DNA of 64,000 bases from CBDEVH01 sp965243565 (GCA_965243565.1 OZ251571.1:1550001-1614000), one strand, 5' to 3'. Shown: positions 36,325 through 44,975, numbered from the stretch's first letter. Notes: generated from the sequence alone by a model not told the origin. A program made the numbers and translations.

Positions 36325-37755
36325 TTAGTTTTTATTATTCAATGCCAATTGAACGCCTTCTGCATACGCCGAATCCGCCTTAGCAAAATGCGCTAACTGC
36401 TTATCAATAATAGATTGCGATACATCTTTTATTGAACTAGCAATATTTTCACACAAACGCCGTTGTTCTTCAAGTGTCATCAACCGAAAAAGATTCCCCG
36501 CCTGTGTAAAATCATCATGACCATAATTATAACGACCAACCGCACCATCAATAACCAATGGAGGTTCTTTAATGCCTAAACCCTCTATTGGTCCATCCAT
36601 ACTATTCGGTTCGTAATTAACCGCGCCCCCCTCATTGCCATCAAAACGCATTGCACCATCACGATAGTACGCATCAACAGGGCAACTCGGACGATTAACC
36701 GGAAGTGCCTCGTAATTAACCCCCAAACGATAACGATGTGCATCCGCGTACGAAAAAAGTCGAAACTGCAACATCTTGTCAAAGCTATGCCCAACACCCT
36801 CAATAACATTCGCCGGCGAAAAACTCGCCTGTTCGACTTCGGCAAAATAATTTTCAGGATTTCTATTTAACTCCAATACCCCAACATCGATTAATGGGTA
36901 ATCCGCATGAGGCCAAACTTTGGTTAAATCAAACGGATTATAAGACAATGATTTAACATCCGCCGCGGGCATTAGCTGCACACAAAAACGCCACTTAGGA
37001 AAATCTTCCGACAAAATCGCATTAAACAAATCACGCTGATGGCTCTCTCTATCTTGCCCAACCACCTGTGCTGCTTCTTCATCGGTTAAACACTCAATAC
37101 CTTGCATTGTTTTAAAATGAAACTTAACCCAATACCGCTCGCCTTTTTCATTGTAAAAACTATACGTATGTGAGCCATAACCATTAATATGGCGATAACT
37201 CTTAGGCAACCCTCTATCTGAAAATAAAATGGTTACTTGATGCAGGCTTTCCGGTGATAACGACCAAAAATCCCACGCCGCCGTTGCACTGCGTAAATTG
37301 GTTTTAGGATCTCGCTTTTGCGTATGAATAAAATCAGGGAACTTATATGGATCACGTACAAAAAACACTGGCGTATTATTACCCACAATATCCCAATTAC
37401 CCTCACGCGTGTATATTTTTAGGGCAAAACCGCGTACATCGCGTTCGGCATCCGCTGCCCCACGTTCGCCCGCCACCGTAGAAAAACGCAACAACGTTTT
37501 AGCACAAGCCCCTTTTGTCCCCAAAAAATTAGAACAAGTAAACTCGGAAAGTGGATGATTAATAGTCAGTGTGCCAAACGCTGCCGACCCTTTCGCATGA
37601 ACCACTCGCTCGGGGATGCGCTCGCGATTAAAATGAGCATTTTTTTCAAACAACTGCCAATCCTGCACCAACAAAGGACCATTCGCCCCCGCTGTGATGC
37701 TATTTTGATTATCGATAACAGGAATACCTGCCGATGTTGTTAATTTTTTTGCCAT
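36325..37755 (-). CDS. Monofunctional heme catalase (small-subunit clade)
   Basis: A 476-residue catalase that dismutates hydrogen peroxide. The active-site His is in RVVHAKGSAAFG, with distal FVRDPYKFPDFIH and the proximal heme-ligand Tyr region RLFSYADAHRYRLG. Length fits the small-subunit (clade 3) enzymes that bind NADPH. It stands alone; the flanks contain no obvious OxyR gene. Confidence 0.95.
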   Translation of the reverse strand: MAKKLTTSAGIPVIDNQNSITAGANGPLLVQDWQLFEKNAHFNRERIPERVVHAKGSAAFGTLTINHPLSEFTCSNFLGTKGACAKTLLRFSTVAGERGAADAERDVRGFALKIYTREGNWDIVGNNTPVFFVRDPYKFPDFIHTQKRDPKTNLRSATAAWDFWSLSPESLHQVTILFSDRGLPKSYRHINGYGSHTYSFYNEKGERYWVKFHFKTMQGIECLTDEEAAQVVGQDRESHQRDLFNAILSEDFPKWRFCVQLMPAADVKSLSYNPFDLTKVWPHADYPLIDVGVLELNRNPENYFAEVEQASFSPANVIEGVGHSFDKMLQFRLFSYADAHRYRLGVNYEALPVNRPSCPVDAYYRDGAMRFDGNEGGAVNYEPNSMDGPIEGLGIKEPPLVIDGAVGRYNYGHDDFTQAGNLFRLMTLEEQRRLCENIASSIKDVSQSIIDKQLAHFAKADSAYAEGVQLALNNKN

Positions 37756-38055
37756 TTATATAAATTTTTTTATAAGATAAATTAACTTATTTATCCCTTA
37801 TTCTAACTTAAGACAACCTCGCAAAGACTATCCGTAAAACACTCGTAAACAATTTAAAGAATATACCACCCAACTAACAACAGAATTAAAAACAATTATC
37901 GCTGAACAATTAGCTCTATTATAAAAATAACATTTTCTTTAATGGGCTTTGAAAAAATTTCAAGGTTTAGAACAAGGTATTGTAGTTTGAGATTAAACCG
38001 CTGCCTTTGTTTTCGATGGTTGCAAAGTTATTTTTCGTTATATGTTTTTCAAACC
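37756..38055. other. 300-base intergenic gap with a possible gene relic
   Basis: No intact gene, tRNA or terminator seen. On plus, 37838-37924 is an open 28-codon stretch ending in a stop and protein-like in composition (RKQFKEYTTQLTTELKTIIA), perhaps the tail of a lost gene. The catalase promoter should lie at the left end (AT-rich 37757-37800), but I see no clear -35/-10 pair. Relic status is weakly supported. Confidence 0.3.
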
Positions 38056-39042
38056 CTAACTAACACCGAATAAGCGTAGGCGGCTAATGCCACCGTCGGG
38101 GTAGATGTTAAAACGGACATGGGTAATGACATCGTTGATTAAAACACCCTCATTAAAAGTATGCACAGCATCGGCAGTAAGGGCTGTTTTTTCAAATAAA
38201 GGTTGCCAAAACATACTCGCGGCAACACAAGCGGCATCATGCAATTGCGGTACATAAGCGGCATGGATTGAAAAAACAGCAGGGAAGTTTCCTTTAAAAT
38301 GAGCGGTATCAACTTCTATACGTCTTACCACACCAGCGATGCCCAATGCCAACACTGCCCAATCATTGCCGGGCTCGCGTAGGCGACGGGTTTCCCAGCC
38401 ATCACCCATATTAATGCCTCTACCCGGCATCAGCATATTGTTAGGTTCACCAAAATGGCTGTCGCTTACCTCAATGACTCGCCCGCCATTGACCAATGCC
38501 ACAAGGTCGATTTCTTCGGTTGGATTAGTGGTATTGATAACGCGACCATAAACCCGTAAGCGAGCAATGCCACCATCGGGGTAAATAGACAAACGCAAAC
38601 TACGTCCCCGTACCAACGCTGTTTCGACATAATGATGCGAATTACCATTGAGTGGCATTTGACAGATAAGCGGTTGCCAATTGACATTGCCACCATTGCC
38701 AATAACATCTTCGCTTACTTCGAGGGCACAAGCGTGTGGGTAATTGCCAGTAAAGTGGCTGGTATCGATGTCCACACCTGCAATTTCAATGTCTTGTCCT
38801 AATTGAATAATACACCAATCATTACCACCTTGACGGCGGCGGCGTGTTTCCCACCCGTCCATCCATTTGCCATGTTCGTCAAATTTACCCGGAATAAAAA
38901 CAGGCTCTAACGGTGAGATGAGGCGCGCTTTATCGGCAAAAAAATCATCGCTGGCTTCAACCACCGAGCAGCTTAAGCGTTCTAATGCTAGGTTGGGGTA
39001 TCGAGTAGTAAAGGCGGGTGCGTTATTGTCCGTTAATGTCAT
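38056..39042 (-). CDS. alc: Allantoicase
   Basis: About 328 residues made of two similar jelly-roll halves, each with the allantoicase signature: DGWETRRRRQGGNDWCIIQLG in the first and DGWETRRLREPGNDWAVLALG in the second (quoted in parts of the repeat). It converts allantoate to ureidoglycolate and urea. The ATG at 39042 is chosen because the family begins near AFTTRYPNLA; a start at 39123 would lie deep in puuE. It overlaps puuE by 20 bases. Confidence 0.93.
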   Translation of the reverse strand: MTLTDNNAPAFTTRYPNLALERLSCSVVEASDDFFADKARLISPLEPVFIPGKFDEHGKWMDGWETRRRRQGGNDWCIIQLGQDIEIAGVDIDTSHFTGNYPHACALEVSEDVIGNGGNVNWQPLICQMPLNGNSHHYVETALVRGRSLRLSIYPDGGIARLRVYGRVINTTNPTEEIDLVALVNGGRVIEVSDSHFGEPNNMLMPGRGINMGDGWETRRLREPGNDWAVLALGIAGVVRRIEVDTAHFKGNFPAVFSIHAAYVPQLHDAACVAASMFWQPLFEKTALTADAVHTFNEGVLINDVITHVRFNIYPDGGISRLRLFGVS

Positions 39043-39967
39043 ATAAATTATCCATGTTTTGTGGTGGGTAATGTTGGTGCCAATGTCTTGCAATATCTGA
39101 CCGACGGCAACACCAAACGCCATTGTGATTATTAATATAATCTAAAAATCGCGCCAATGCAGCGGCTCTGCCCGGTCTGCCTGCCAAACGGCAATGCAAT
39201 CCTATTGACATTATTTTGGGATGTGTCTCACCTTCGGCATAAAGAGTATCAAAAGTATCTTTTAGGTAAGTAAAAAATTGGTCGCCACAGTTAAAGCCTT
39301 GTGGTGTGGCAAATCGCATATCGTTCGCATCCAATGTATAAGGTACGATTAAATGCGGTTTGTCGCCGTTTCGTACCCAATAAGGTAGGTCATCTGCATA
39401 CGAATCAGCGTCGTATAGCCAATCGCCTGCTTCTAATAACAAACGGCGACTGTTGGGGCTGGTTCTGCCGATATACCAGCCTTCGGGTCTGGCACCAGTG
39501 GCTTGTTGGTGTATTTCAATCGCTTTTTCAATATGTTCAGATTCAATCGCTTCTGGCATAAATGAGTAATCAATCCATCGTAGCCCGTGACTGGCGATTT
39601 CCCAATCTGATTCTTGCATGGCGTTTACAACGGCGGGATTTCTTGCCAATGCCATTGCCACACCAAACACGGTGATAGGGGTTTGATATTTTGCAAACAA
39701 ACGATGTAATCGCCAAAAACCAGCACGCGATCCGTATTCGTAAATCGATTCCATGTTCATATGGCGAACGCCTAAAAAAGCGTCAACGCCGACAATTTCG
39801 GACAGAAATTTTTCAGAATGGGTATCTCCATAAAGCACGCAGTTTTCGCTGCCTTCTTCATAGTTAACAACAAATTGCACGGCAATACGTGCATTGTTCG
39901 GTAGATTAAACTGTGGCAGATTTTGCCCGTAGCCTATTAAATCACGATGTTTATCAGCTGTTATCAT
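39023..39967 (-). CDS. puuE: Allantoinase of the polysaccharide-deacetylase type
   Basis: A 314-residue carbohydrate-esterase-4-fold allantoinase. Typical PuuE segments include the GSENCVLYGD N-terminal region, EIASHGLRWIDY, GWYIGRTSPNSRRLL and DADSYADDLPYW. It hydrolyses allantoin to allantoate, the step before allantoicase, whose gene overlaps its 3' end. Together they release allantoin nitrogen as ureidoglycolate and urea. No uricase or ureidoglycolate enzyme gene is present in the window. Confidence 0.92.
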   Translation of the reverse strand: MITADKHRDLIGYGQNLPQFNLPNNARIAVQFVVNYEEGSENCVLYGDTHSEKFLSEIVGVDAFLGVRHMNMESIYEYGSRAGFWRLHRLFAKYQTPITVFGVAMALARNPAVVNAMQESDWEIASHGLRWIDYSFMPEAIESEHIEKAIEIHQQATGARPEGWYIGRTSPNSRRLLLEAGDWLYDADSYADDLPYWVRNGDKPHLIVPYTLDANDMRFATPQGFNCGDQFFTYLKDTFDTLYAEGETHPKIMSIGLHCRLAGRPGRAAALARFLDYINNHNGVWCCRRSDIARHWHQHYPPQNMDNLYDINGQ

Positions 39968-40029
39968 TTGTATAATTGTTTATTTTACTCGTTTTTATAC
40001 AACTCCGTTATATATTAAATAACCAAATA

Positions 40030-40384
40030 TGGTGGAGGCGGGGGGAATCGAACCCCCGTCCGCAAATCCTACACAAACAGCGCTACATGCTTAGTTCATC
40101 AATCGTTTTTAACTCGGTAGAGGTCTGACGAACCCAACGAATACCCAGCGAGTAGCTTATAATTTAAAATGTTATCCAACCACCCGATAACGCTCGATTT
40201 TGTGTAGATCACCCCGTTTACCAGCCCACAAAAAAACTGGGACGAGGGCATAGACTGTTTTTTAAGCAGCTAGTGCGAAACGCTCTTCGTTGGCGTTTGT
40301 TTGTTTTGCAACAGTTTTACAAGATATTACAGCTTGACATGCTCTATTTGCTTCGTAATCCACGTCGAAACCTGATGCGCCCCC
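40030..40384 (-). ncRNA. ssrA: tmRNA (SsrA)
   Basis: About 355 bases. The 5' end GGGGGCGCATCAGGTTTCGA and 3' end TTCGATTCCCCCCGCCTCCACCA-type T-arm and acceptor are present; the acceptor arms GGGGGCG and CGCCTCC pair over 7 positions with one G-U, and CCA is encoded. The tag frame is at 40262-40309. It rescues stalled ribosomes in trans-translation with SmpB. The gene lies between rsmI and puuE on the same strand. The one-piece (not circularly permuted) form is evident. Confidence 0.97.
40262..40309 (-). other. tmRNA proteolysis-tag reading frame
   Basis: From resume codon GCA the frame reads AKQTNANEERFALAA and ends in TAA. The final LAA and overall form match ClpXP-type degradation tags. 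The ERFALAA ending is, as I recall, usual in betaproteobacteria; the AKQTN front part is longer than the common 10-11 residue tags. Confidence 0.88.
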
Positions 40385-40396
40385 AGGGGGACCGCT

Positions 40397-40402
40397 ATTA
40401 TA
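40397..40402 (-). promoter_or_regulatory. -10 element of ssrA
   Basis: A perfect TATAAT on the minus strand, 12 bases before the mature tmRNA 5' end and inside the gap after rsmI. No good -35 is visible. A CCCCC/GGGGG hairpin forms at the 5' end of the primary transcript. Confidence 0.6.
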
Positions 40403-40410
40403 CCTCGTTA

Positions 40411-41283
40411 TTACTGTTTTTTTTGTAAGTGCTGTTTATATAGGTCATTGCTCGATACGCCTGTTGCTTCTGCTGTTATTTTAGCAGCGTCTTTGGCACG
40501 AATGTATGGCGTAAGTGCGTTCATTAATTGCTCGGCGTTAATGTCGGATGGCTGACACCCCCCTGCCTCAATGCACAGTGAAAATTCACCGCGTTTTGGT
40601 ATTTTTTCGATTTCTAAATAGTGCGATATGTTGGAAAGTGTATCACTAATTATTTGTTCATGTAGTTTGGTTAGCTCACGACCAATAACAATTTTTTTAT
40701 CTTTACCCAATGCTTTTATTAGATTATTGATGGTGGCGATTATGCGATGAGGTGCTTCAAATATCACTATTACGCCTGATAGTGTTTGCATTTGTGCAAA
40801 AAAATCTTGCCGTTTTTTAACAGCAGGGGCAAAGCCTAAAAAGTGAATGGGCAATGTTTGTTCTAAATCGCTTACCGATAATAGCGTTGTGAGTGCCGAA
40901 GCACCGGGTATAGGAACTATCGTTATATCGTGCTTGCGAGCGAGCATCACCAATCTTTTGCCAGGATCGCTAATGATAGGGGTGCCAGCGTCAGATACAT
41001 AAACTGCCGTGCCATGTTTTAACACGGTTTCGATTATTTTGTTGGTGCTGGCTTCTTGGCTATGCTCATGATGTGATAAGAATAATGGTTTATTTTCAAT
41101 TTTCAAGCCCGCAAATAGTCGTTTGGCAGTTCGGGTATCTTCGGCAATCATGACTGGTGTAGATTGCAGTATTCTTAGCGCCCTTATAGTGATGTCTTCG
41201 AGATTGCCGATGGGTGTGGCAACAATATATAGAATGTTTTTTTGCAAATTTTCGGCTAACTGTTGGGTAGGATTTTTTTTCAT
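40411..41283 (-). CDS. rsmI: 16S rRNA 2'-O-ribose C1402 methyltransferase RsmI
   Basis: A 290-residue tetrapyrrole-methylase-fold enzyme. Diagnostic segments are LYIVATPIGNLEDITIRAL, AEDTRTAKRL, SDAGTPIISDPG and FLGFAP. It methylates C1402 in the ribosomal decoding centre. As in E. coli (yraL-yraM-yraN) it is divergent from an lpoA-like gene and yraN; only 16 bases separate the two start codons. Confidence 0.96.
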   Translation of the reverse strand: MKKNPTQQLAENLQKNILYIVATPIGNLEDITIRALRILQSTPVMIAEDTRTAKRLFAGLKIENKPLFLSHHEHSQEASTNKIIETVLKHGTAVYVSDAGTPIISDPGKRLVMLARKHDITIVPIPGASALTTLLSVSDLEQTLPIHFLGFAPAVKKRQDFFAQMQTLSGVIVIFEAPHRIIATINNLIKALGKDKKIVIGRELTKLHEQIISDTLSNISHYLEIEKIPKRGEFSLCIEAGGCQPSDINAEQLMNALTPYIRAKDAAKITAEATGVSSNDLYKQHLQKKQ

Positions 41284-41299
41284 TGATACAATAGAGCTG

Positions 41300-42592
41300 A
41301 TGAGGATTATCGCACATTGTATTATTTTTTCGCTTATGGTGTCTTCGGTGTCTTATGCCAACGACCCTTTGTTGGATTTGTTAAATAAGCGAAGTAATAA
41401 TACAGAGGCAGTACTAAAGCAGTTTAACATTGTAACATTGGCTCCGCCCAATTACGACCCTAAAGAAGACGTTAACAATTTTGAAAATAGTATCAAACCG
41501 AAATTCCGCTCAATAGGCAACGAACTACCCACCCCAGAAACACTGTTTCCTGTTGTCCACTCGTCACTAACGCTAACACTATCGGTTCCGCAGGGTCCTA
41601 TTACAAAATTATCATTGCTATTGCCTATTAATAGCAAAGGCTTGGTTTATGCCGCTGCTGCTAATTTTCATGAAGGATGCTTAAATGGATTAGAAAAAAG
41701 TGATATTCCTATTCAAGTGGATTTATACGAGACCGATGGCAATCCTGCTTCTACGGTTGCATCTTATACACAAGCCATCGAAAACCAGTCCACATTTATT
41801 ATAGGACCCTTACGTAAAAAAGGCGTTTCGGCATTGGTTAAAAACTACCCTGTTGCGCCTGTTCCAACATTGCTGTTACAACCAACTGATGCTGATAATT
41901 ATTATGTATTAACGATGGACATTGCCCAAGAGATAGCCGAATTGGCAAAGTTAATCAAGCAACTCAATTATCGCGTGCTAGTTGTTTCTGAGGCGAGTAC
42001 GACTTCACGTAATATAAAAAGTGCTTTTGAAAATGCATGGGAAGCAATCAGTCATTTACCAGTTACGCATTTTTACATTTACGACCAAGAAAATGATTGG
42101 AAAAAACTGTTTGAAACCATAAAAACAGTTGACACCGTAACAGAAGAAAACCCCGAGCCACCGCTCTATCCCCTTGCTATATTGGCGTCTGGTGATGGAA
42201 AATTTATTGAATCAGTGCGCAATTTTGTGCCACAACGCTTTCCTGTTTTTGCCAGTAGTATTTATATTGGCAAAAGTAATAGTTCATTTGTTGAAAATTT
42301 ATGGGTGATGGAAATGCCATGGTTTTTATCTCAACACAGCACCGACGAAGACTCTGCATTCATTAGTGCCCGCCCTTCAATCCATCAGCGTTTTTATGCA
42401 ATGGGGGCGGATGCTTGTCGTGTCGCTCTCGAATCCTATACATGGCATGAGGGATGGCAGTTTAACGGATTTAGCGGCGATTTAACGTTACAAGATAATT
42501 TGTTTAACCGACGCGGTAAAATTGTGCAATATCAGTCGGGGGTGCTTCAGCTACCTGTGCCAGACGTAAAACAAACGCTCCAAGTAAAGTGA
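41300..42592 (+). CDS. LppC/LpoA-type penicillin-binding-protein activator
   Basis: About 430 residues with an N-terminal signal sequence (MRIIAHCIIFSLMVSSVSYA) and a periplasmic-binding-protein-like domain (LSLLLPINSKGLVYAAAANF, then YTQAIENQSTFIIGPLRKKG). LpoA activates PBP1A in peptidoglycan synthesis. Identification rests on fold plus the conserved rsmI-lpoA-yraN order. Oddities: it is much shorter than E. coli LpoA, lacking the N-terminal TPR-like part, and has no lipobox cysteine after the signal, so it may be soluble. ATG 41300 is preferred to frames starting inside rsmI. Confidence 0.78.
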   Translation: MRIIAHCIIFSLMVSSVSYANDPLLDLLNKRSNNTEAVLKQFNIVTLAPPNYDPKEDVNNFENSIKPKFRSIGNELPTPETLFPVVHSSLTLTLSVPQGPITKLSLLLPINSKGLVYAAAANFHEGCLNGLEKSDIPIQVDLYETDGNPASTVASYTQAIENQSTFIIGPLRKKGVSALVKNYPVAPVPTLLLQPTDADNYYVLTMDIAQEIAELAKLIKQLNYRVLVVSEASTTSRNIKSAFENAWEAISHLPVTHFYIYDQENDWKKLFETIKTVDTVTEENPEPPLYPLAILASGDGKFIESVRNFVPQRFPVFASSIYIGKSNSSFVENLWVMEMPWFLSQHSTDEDSAFISARPSIHQRFYAMGADACRVALESYTWHEGWQFNGFSGDLTLQDNLFNRRGKIVQYQSGVLQLPVPDVKQTLQVK

Positions 42593-42933
42593 CGACAGTT
42601 GAAATTGGCAAGCGGGCCGAATTGCTCGCTATCGCTTTTTTAAAAAAACAAGGCTTAACCATCGTTCAACAAAATTACCGTTGCCGCTTTGGCGAGATAG
42701 ATATTATTGCGACAGACCACTCAACACTTGTTTTTGTTGAAGTTCGTAAAAGAAAAAGTATTGTCCATGCCATCAACAGTATAGACGAGCATAAACAAAA
42801 AAAACTAACCATTACTGCAGGGCATTATCTAGCCCATACCAACAACGATAATATTTGTCGATTTGACACGCTATTGATTGATGATAACAATAAAATTCAA
42901 TGGATTAAAAATGCCTTTTCCGCCGATTTTTAA
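42589..42933 (+). CDS. yraN: UPF0102 family protein YraN
   Basis: A 114-residue endonuclease-fold protein. GKRAELLAIAFLKKQG and RFGEIDIIATD...LVFVEVRKRKS are the family motifs, with the Asp and ExR residues of a PD-(D/E)XK-like core. Biological role is unsettled. GTG start at 42589 overlaps the lpoA-like stop (GTGA), the usual coupling for this pair. Confidence 0.93.
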   Translation: MTTVEIGKRAELLAIAFLKKQGLTIVQQNYRCRFGEIDIIATDHSTLVFVEVRKRKSIVHAINSIDEHKQKKLTITAGHYLAHTNNDNICRFDTLLIDDNNKIQWIKNAFSADF

Positions 42934-42970
42934 AACAGCGGCTGGTGTTTTTAACGGTTTGGTTTAGCGA

Positions 42971-43765
42971 TTATTTTTGCTTTAACTGATCAGATATTTC
43001 AGACAAACGTCGGTTAATTTTAGCCAGTTCTGCCGCAGTCGCATCATCTTGTTTTTTGCTTTGTGTTTCATTCATCGATTCGATAATAACCCCAATCATC
43101 ATATTTAAAAAGACAAATGAAGCAAAGAATATAAAACTTAAATAAAATATCCAACTAAATGGAAATACAACCATTGTTTCGTACATGACATCTGTCCAAT
43201 CTTCAAAAGTCGCCACCCGAAATAAAGTTAGCATGGATATGCCTACATCCCCCCATAATTGCGGGTTGATTTTTTCAAATAGGACATTGCCAATAACACC
43301 GTAGATGTAAAAAATAATAAACATCATTAACACAACATAACCAATGCGGGGGATGGATTTAATTAAAGCCGAAATTAAATTACGCAACTCTGGCACAAAA
43401 TAAATAACCCGCATTACCCTAAATAGCCGCAATATTCTTGCCAATAAAGCATGTTGACTTTCATCTACAGGAATTAAACTCACTGCTACGATTAAAAAGT
43501 CAAAAATATTCCAACCGCCTACCGCAAAAAAGCGTCTTATTCCACCCGCTGCAATAATACGAATGATAATTTCTACCAAAAAGTAAATTGTAATAGTCCA
43601 ATCTAAAACCCGAATTGTCAAAAGCGATGTTTCAGATAGGTTATACGTTTTAACACCAATGGTGAGAGACGAAATTAAAATAATAAAAACCGTAGTCCAT
43701 TCAAAAAATGGATTGGCGTGCAAGCGTTGTAGGGCTTGTTCTAGTTTGTTAATAATTGGTTGCAT
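42971..43765 (-). CDS. BacNav-like voltage-gated cation channel
   Basis: A 264-residue six-helix channel subunit that should form a homotetramer. S4 carries regularly spaced arginines (RILRLFRVMRVIYF), and the pore loop FRVATFEDWTDVMYE sits between S5 and S6. A C-terminal coiled coil (AAELAKINRRLSEISDQL) matches the tetramerisation helix of sodium channels of this type. The filter is TFEDWTD where NaChBac has TLESWAS; acidic residues at positions 4 and 7 recall the calcium-selective engineered CavAb (TLDDWSD). Ion selectivity is therefore open. Confidence 0.87.
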   Translation of the reverse strand: MQPIINKLEQALQRLHANPFFEWTTVFIILISSLTIGVKTYNLSETSLLTIRVLDWTITIYFLVEIIIRIIAAGGIRRFFAVGGWNIFDFLIVAVSLIPVDESQHALLARILRLFRVMRVIYFVPELRNLISALIKSIPRIGYVVLMMFIIFYIYGVIGNVLFEKINPQLWGDVGISMLTLFRVATFEDWTDVMYETMVVFPFSWIFYLSFIFFASFVFLNMMIGVIIESMNETQSKKQDDATAAELAKINRRLSEISDQLKQK

Positions 43766-43792
43766 ACTGGATTAACGATATAACACAAGGTA

Positions 43793-43818
43793 AGTTTTCA
43801 TCATAAGTGAGACACTTC
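43793..43818. repeat. 26-base repeat, copy A, with AAGTGnnnCACTT palindrome
   Basis: Shares 24 of 26 bases with 44821-44846 in the same orientation, and weaker similarity continues to CTTTACCAG near 43841. The core is an inverted repeat, AAGTG-AGA-CACTT. It lies 28 bases upstream of the channel start. Either an operator or the end of a lost insertion sequence. The following 43819-44027 contains nothing else I can support. Confidence 0.8.
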
Positions 43819-44027
43819 GGCTTAAAAAATAGTCTTTACCAGTCATACCCGAAAAGTAACTAATGGCAACGAGATACGCGCCCCAAAGCGGTTAAGGCGT
43901 TTGGCAATTTCTGATATGGGTACAATAATAGCAATCGTTGTTAGGTATTTAAAGATAGTAAAAAGCACAATGCTATTTTATACATTTAATTTTGATTTGT
44001 TGGGGTGGGGAGCGGTAAATCTAACTA

Positions 44028-44213
44028 TTATTCAATGGAATCGTCTGGTGGAAAAACTTCTGTACCGCACTCACGACAAAATAGTTTAAATCCATCGGTA
44101 GATTCTGCTCGCCAAAATACAAACTTACCTTCATCCTTAATATATTCATACGCATCATAAAAATTTGGGGCAGTTATATATTCGGTAGAACCACATAGAC
44201 ATTGTTCACTCAT
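44028..44213 (-). CDS. Small four-cysteine (zinc-ribbon-like) protein
   Basis: A 61-residue protein with Cys5-x-Cys7 and Cys46-x2-Cys49, spaced like a rubredoxin or zinc-ribbon fold, and an acidic, aromatic middle. It overlaps the end of the HNH gene by 8 bases, so it is translated with it. A specific role is not known; small metal-ribbon partners of nucleases could be inhibitors or DNA-binding aids. Confidence 0.6.
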   Translation of the reverse strand: MSEQCLCGSTEYITAPNFYDAYEYIKDEGKFVFWRAESTDGFKLFCRECGTEVFPPDDSIE

Positions 44214-44811
44214 TTTTTAACCTGCTTTCTGTTTCTGTATGTAGATAATTTTCAACATTAATTTTTGTTTTATCATCGGCAAAATGCGCCATGCGATGAT
44301 GGTGTGCACATACAACAGATAAATTCCAAATGCCGTCTTCGCCACCTTTAAATAAGGGAATAATATGATGCACTTCAATATAGGGCGTTCCGCTATTATT
44401 TTTAAAAGTATTTGAACATTTAGGATATAAGCAATATTGCCCGAATTTTTCTTTGGCTAATTTTACCCACCCACGATTACGTGCGTACATTTCAATTAAG
44501 TATTCTCTTTTATTAGGGGTTTGATTAGCACTTGCATTAATGATGGACATATCTTTGTCCGCTACTTCATCTTGCAAGAGGTCATGTTTTAATAGCGTGT
44601 AATGCCCCCGTTGCTTTTCATTAAATTTTATTTTACTCTCTTTACCTAACTCTTGTAATAGTCTTCTAACCGTACTTTCTGGTGAATTACCTTTAATGCC
44701 TAATTCTTCGTGATTTATTGTGGACTGGAGACTTTTTAAATCAAAGGTACGACTGCCTTTTTTATTACAGTGATTAATCACAAAATTATAAATTTTTTGT
44801 CGTTGATTCAT
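44206..44811 (-). CDS. HNH endonuclease
   Basis: A 201-residue protein. Residues about 1-75 look like a winged-helix DNA-binding part (PESTVRRLLQELGKESKIKF, and HYTLLKHD). The C-terminal HNH domain has its zinc knuckle YCLYPKC, the catalytic VHHIIPLFKGGED, and CAHHHRMAH. This matches McrA-like or restriction-type HNH nucleases. No methylase gene accompanies it; a small four-cysteine protein does. The operon lies between two copies of a 26-base repeat, suggesting a small mobile cargo. Confidence 0.8.
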   Translation of the reverse strand: MNQRQKIYNFVINHCNKKGSRTFDLKSLQSTINHEELGIKGNSPESTVRRLLQELGKESKIKFNEKQRGHYTLLKHDLLQDEVADKDMSIINASANQTPNKREYLIEMYARNRGWVKLAKEKFGQYCLYPKCSNTFKNNSGTPYIEVHHIIPLFKGGEDGIWNLSVVCAHHHRMAHFADDKTKINVENYLHTETESRLKNE

Positions 44812-44820
44812 GGGTTAGGC

Positions 44821-44846
44821 AGTTCTCATCATAAGTGCGACACTTC
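44821..44846. repeat. 26-base repeat, copy B
   Basis: Matches 43793-43818 at 24 of 26 positions, core AAGTG-CGA-CACTT, lying 10 bases upstream of the HNH start. Similarity resumes at CTTTACCAG near 44896. The two copies are 1028 bases apart as direct repeats. Confidence 0.8.
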
Positions 44847-44966
44847 TTTTTTTAAAAATATTTTCTGCATGAGTGACTTTTTTTACGCACGTCACCTTTA
44901 CCAGCATAATTGAATTTTAACACAACTGCTTGGTGTTTTCATTGGGAAAAATCGCTATGGCATATC

Positions 44967-44975
44967 TGCTATAAT
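44967..44975 (+). promoter_or_regulatory. Extended -10 immediately before the FrhB-like gene
   Basis: TGC then TATAAT at 44970-44975, only 11 bases before the ATG at 44987. A start about 7 bases downstream leaves a leader of some 5 bases, so the mRNA would be almost leaderless. No Shine-Dalgarno sequence is present. Confidence 0.5.

Noticed and set aside
43901..44089. 62-residue plus-strand frame between the channel and the HNH operon
   Set aside because: No ribosome site, no domain features, and it overlaps the end of the four-cysteine gene.
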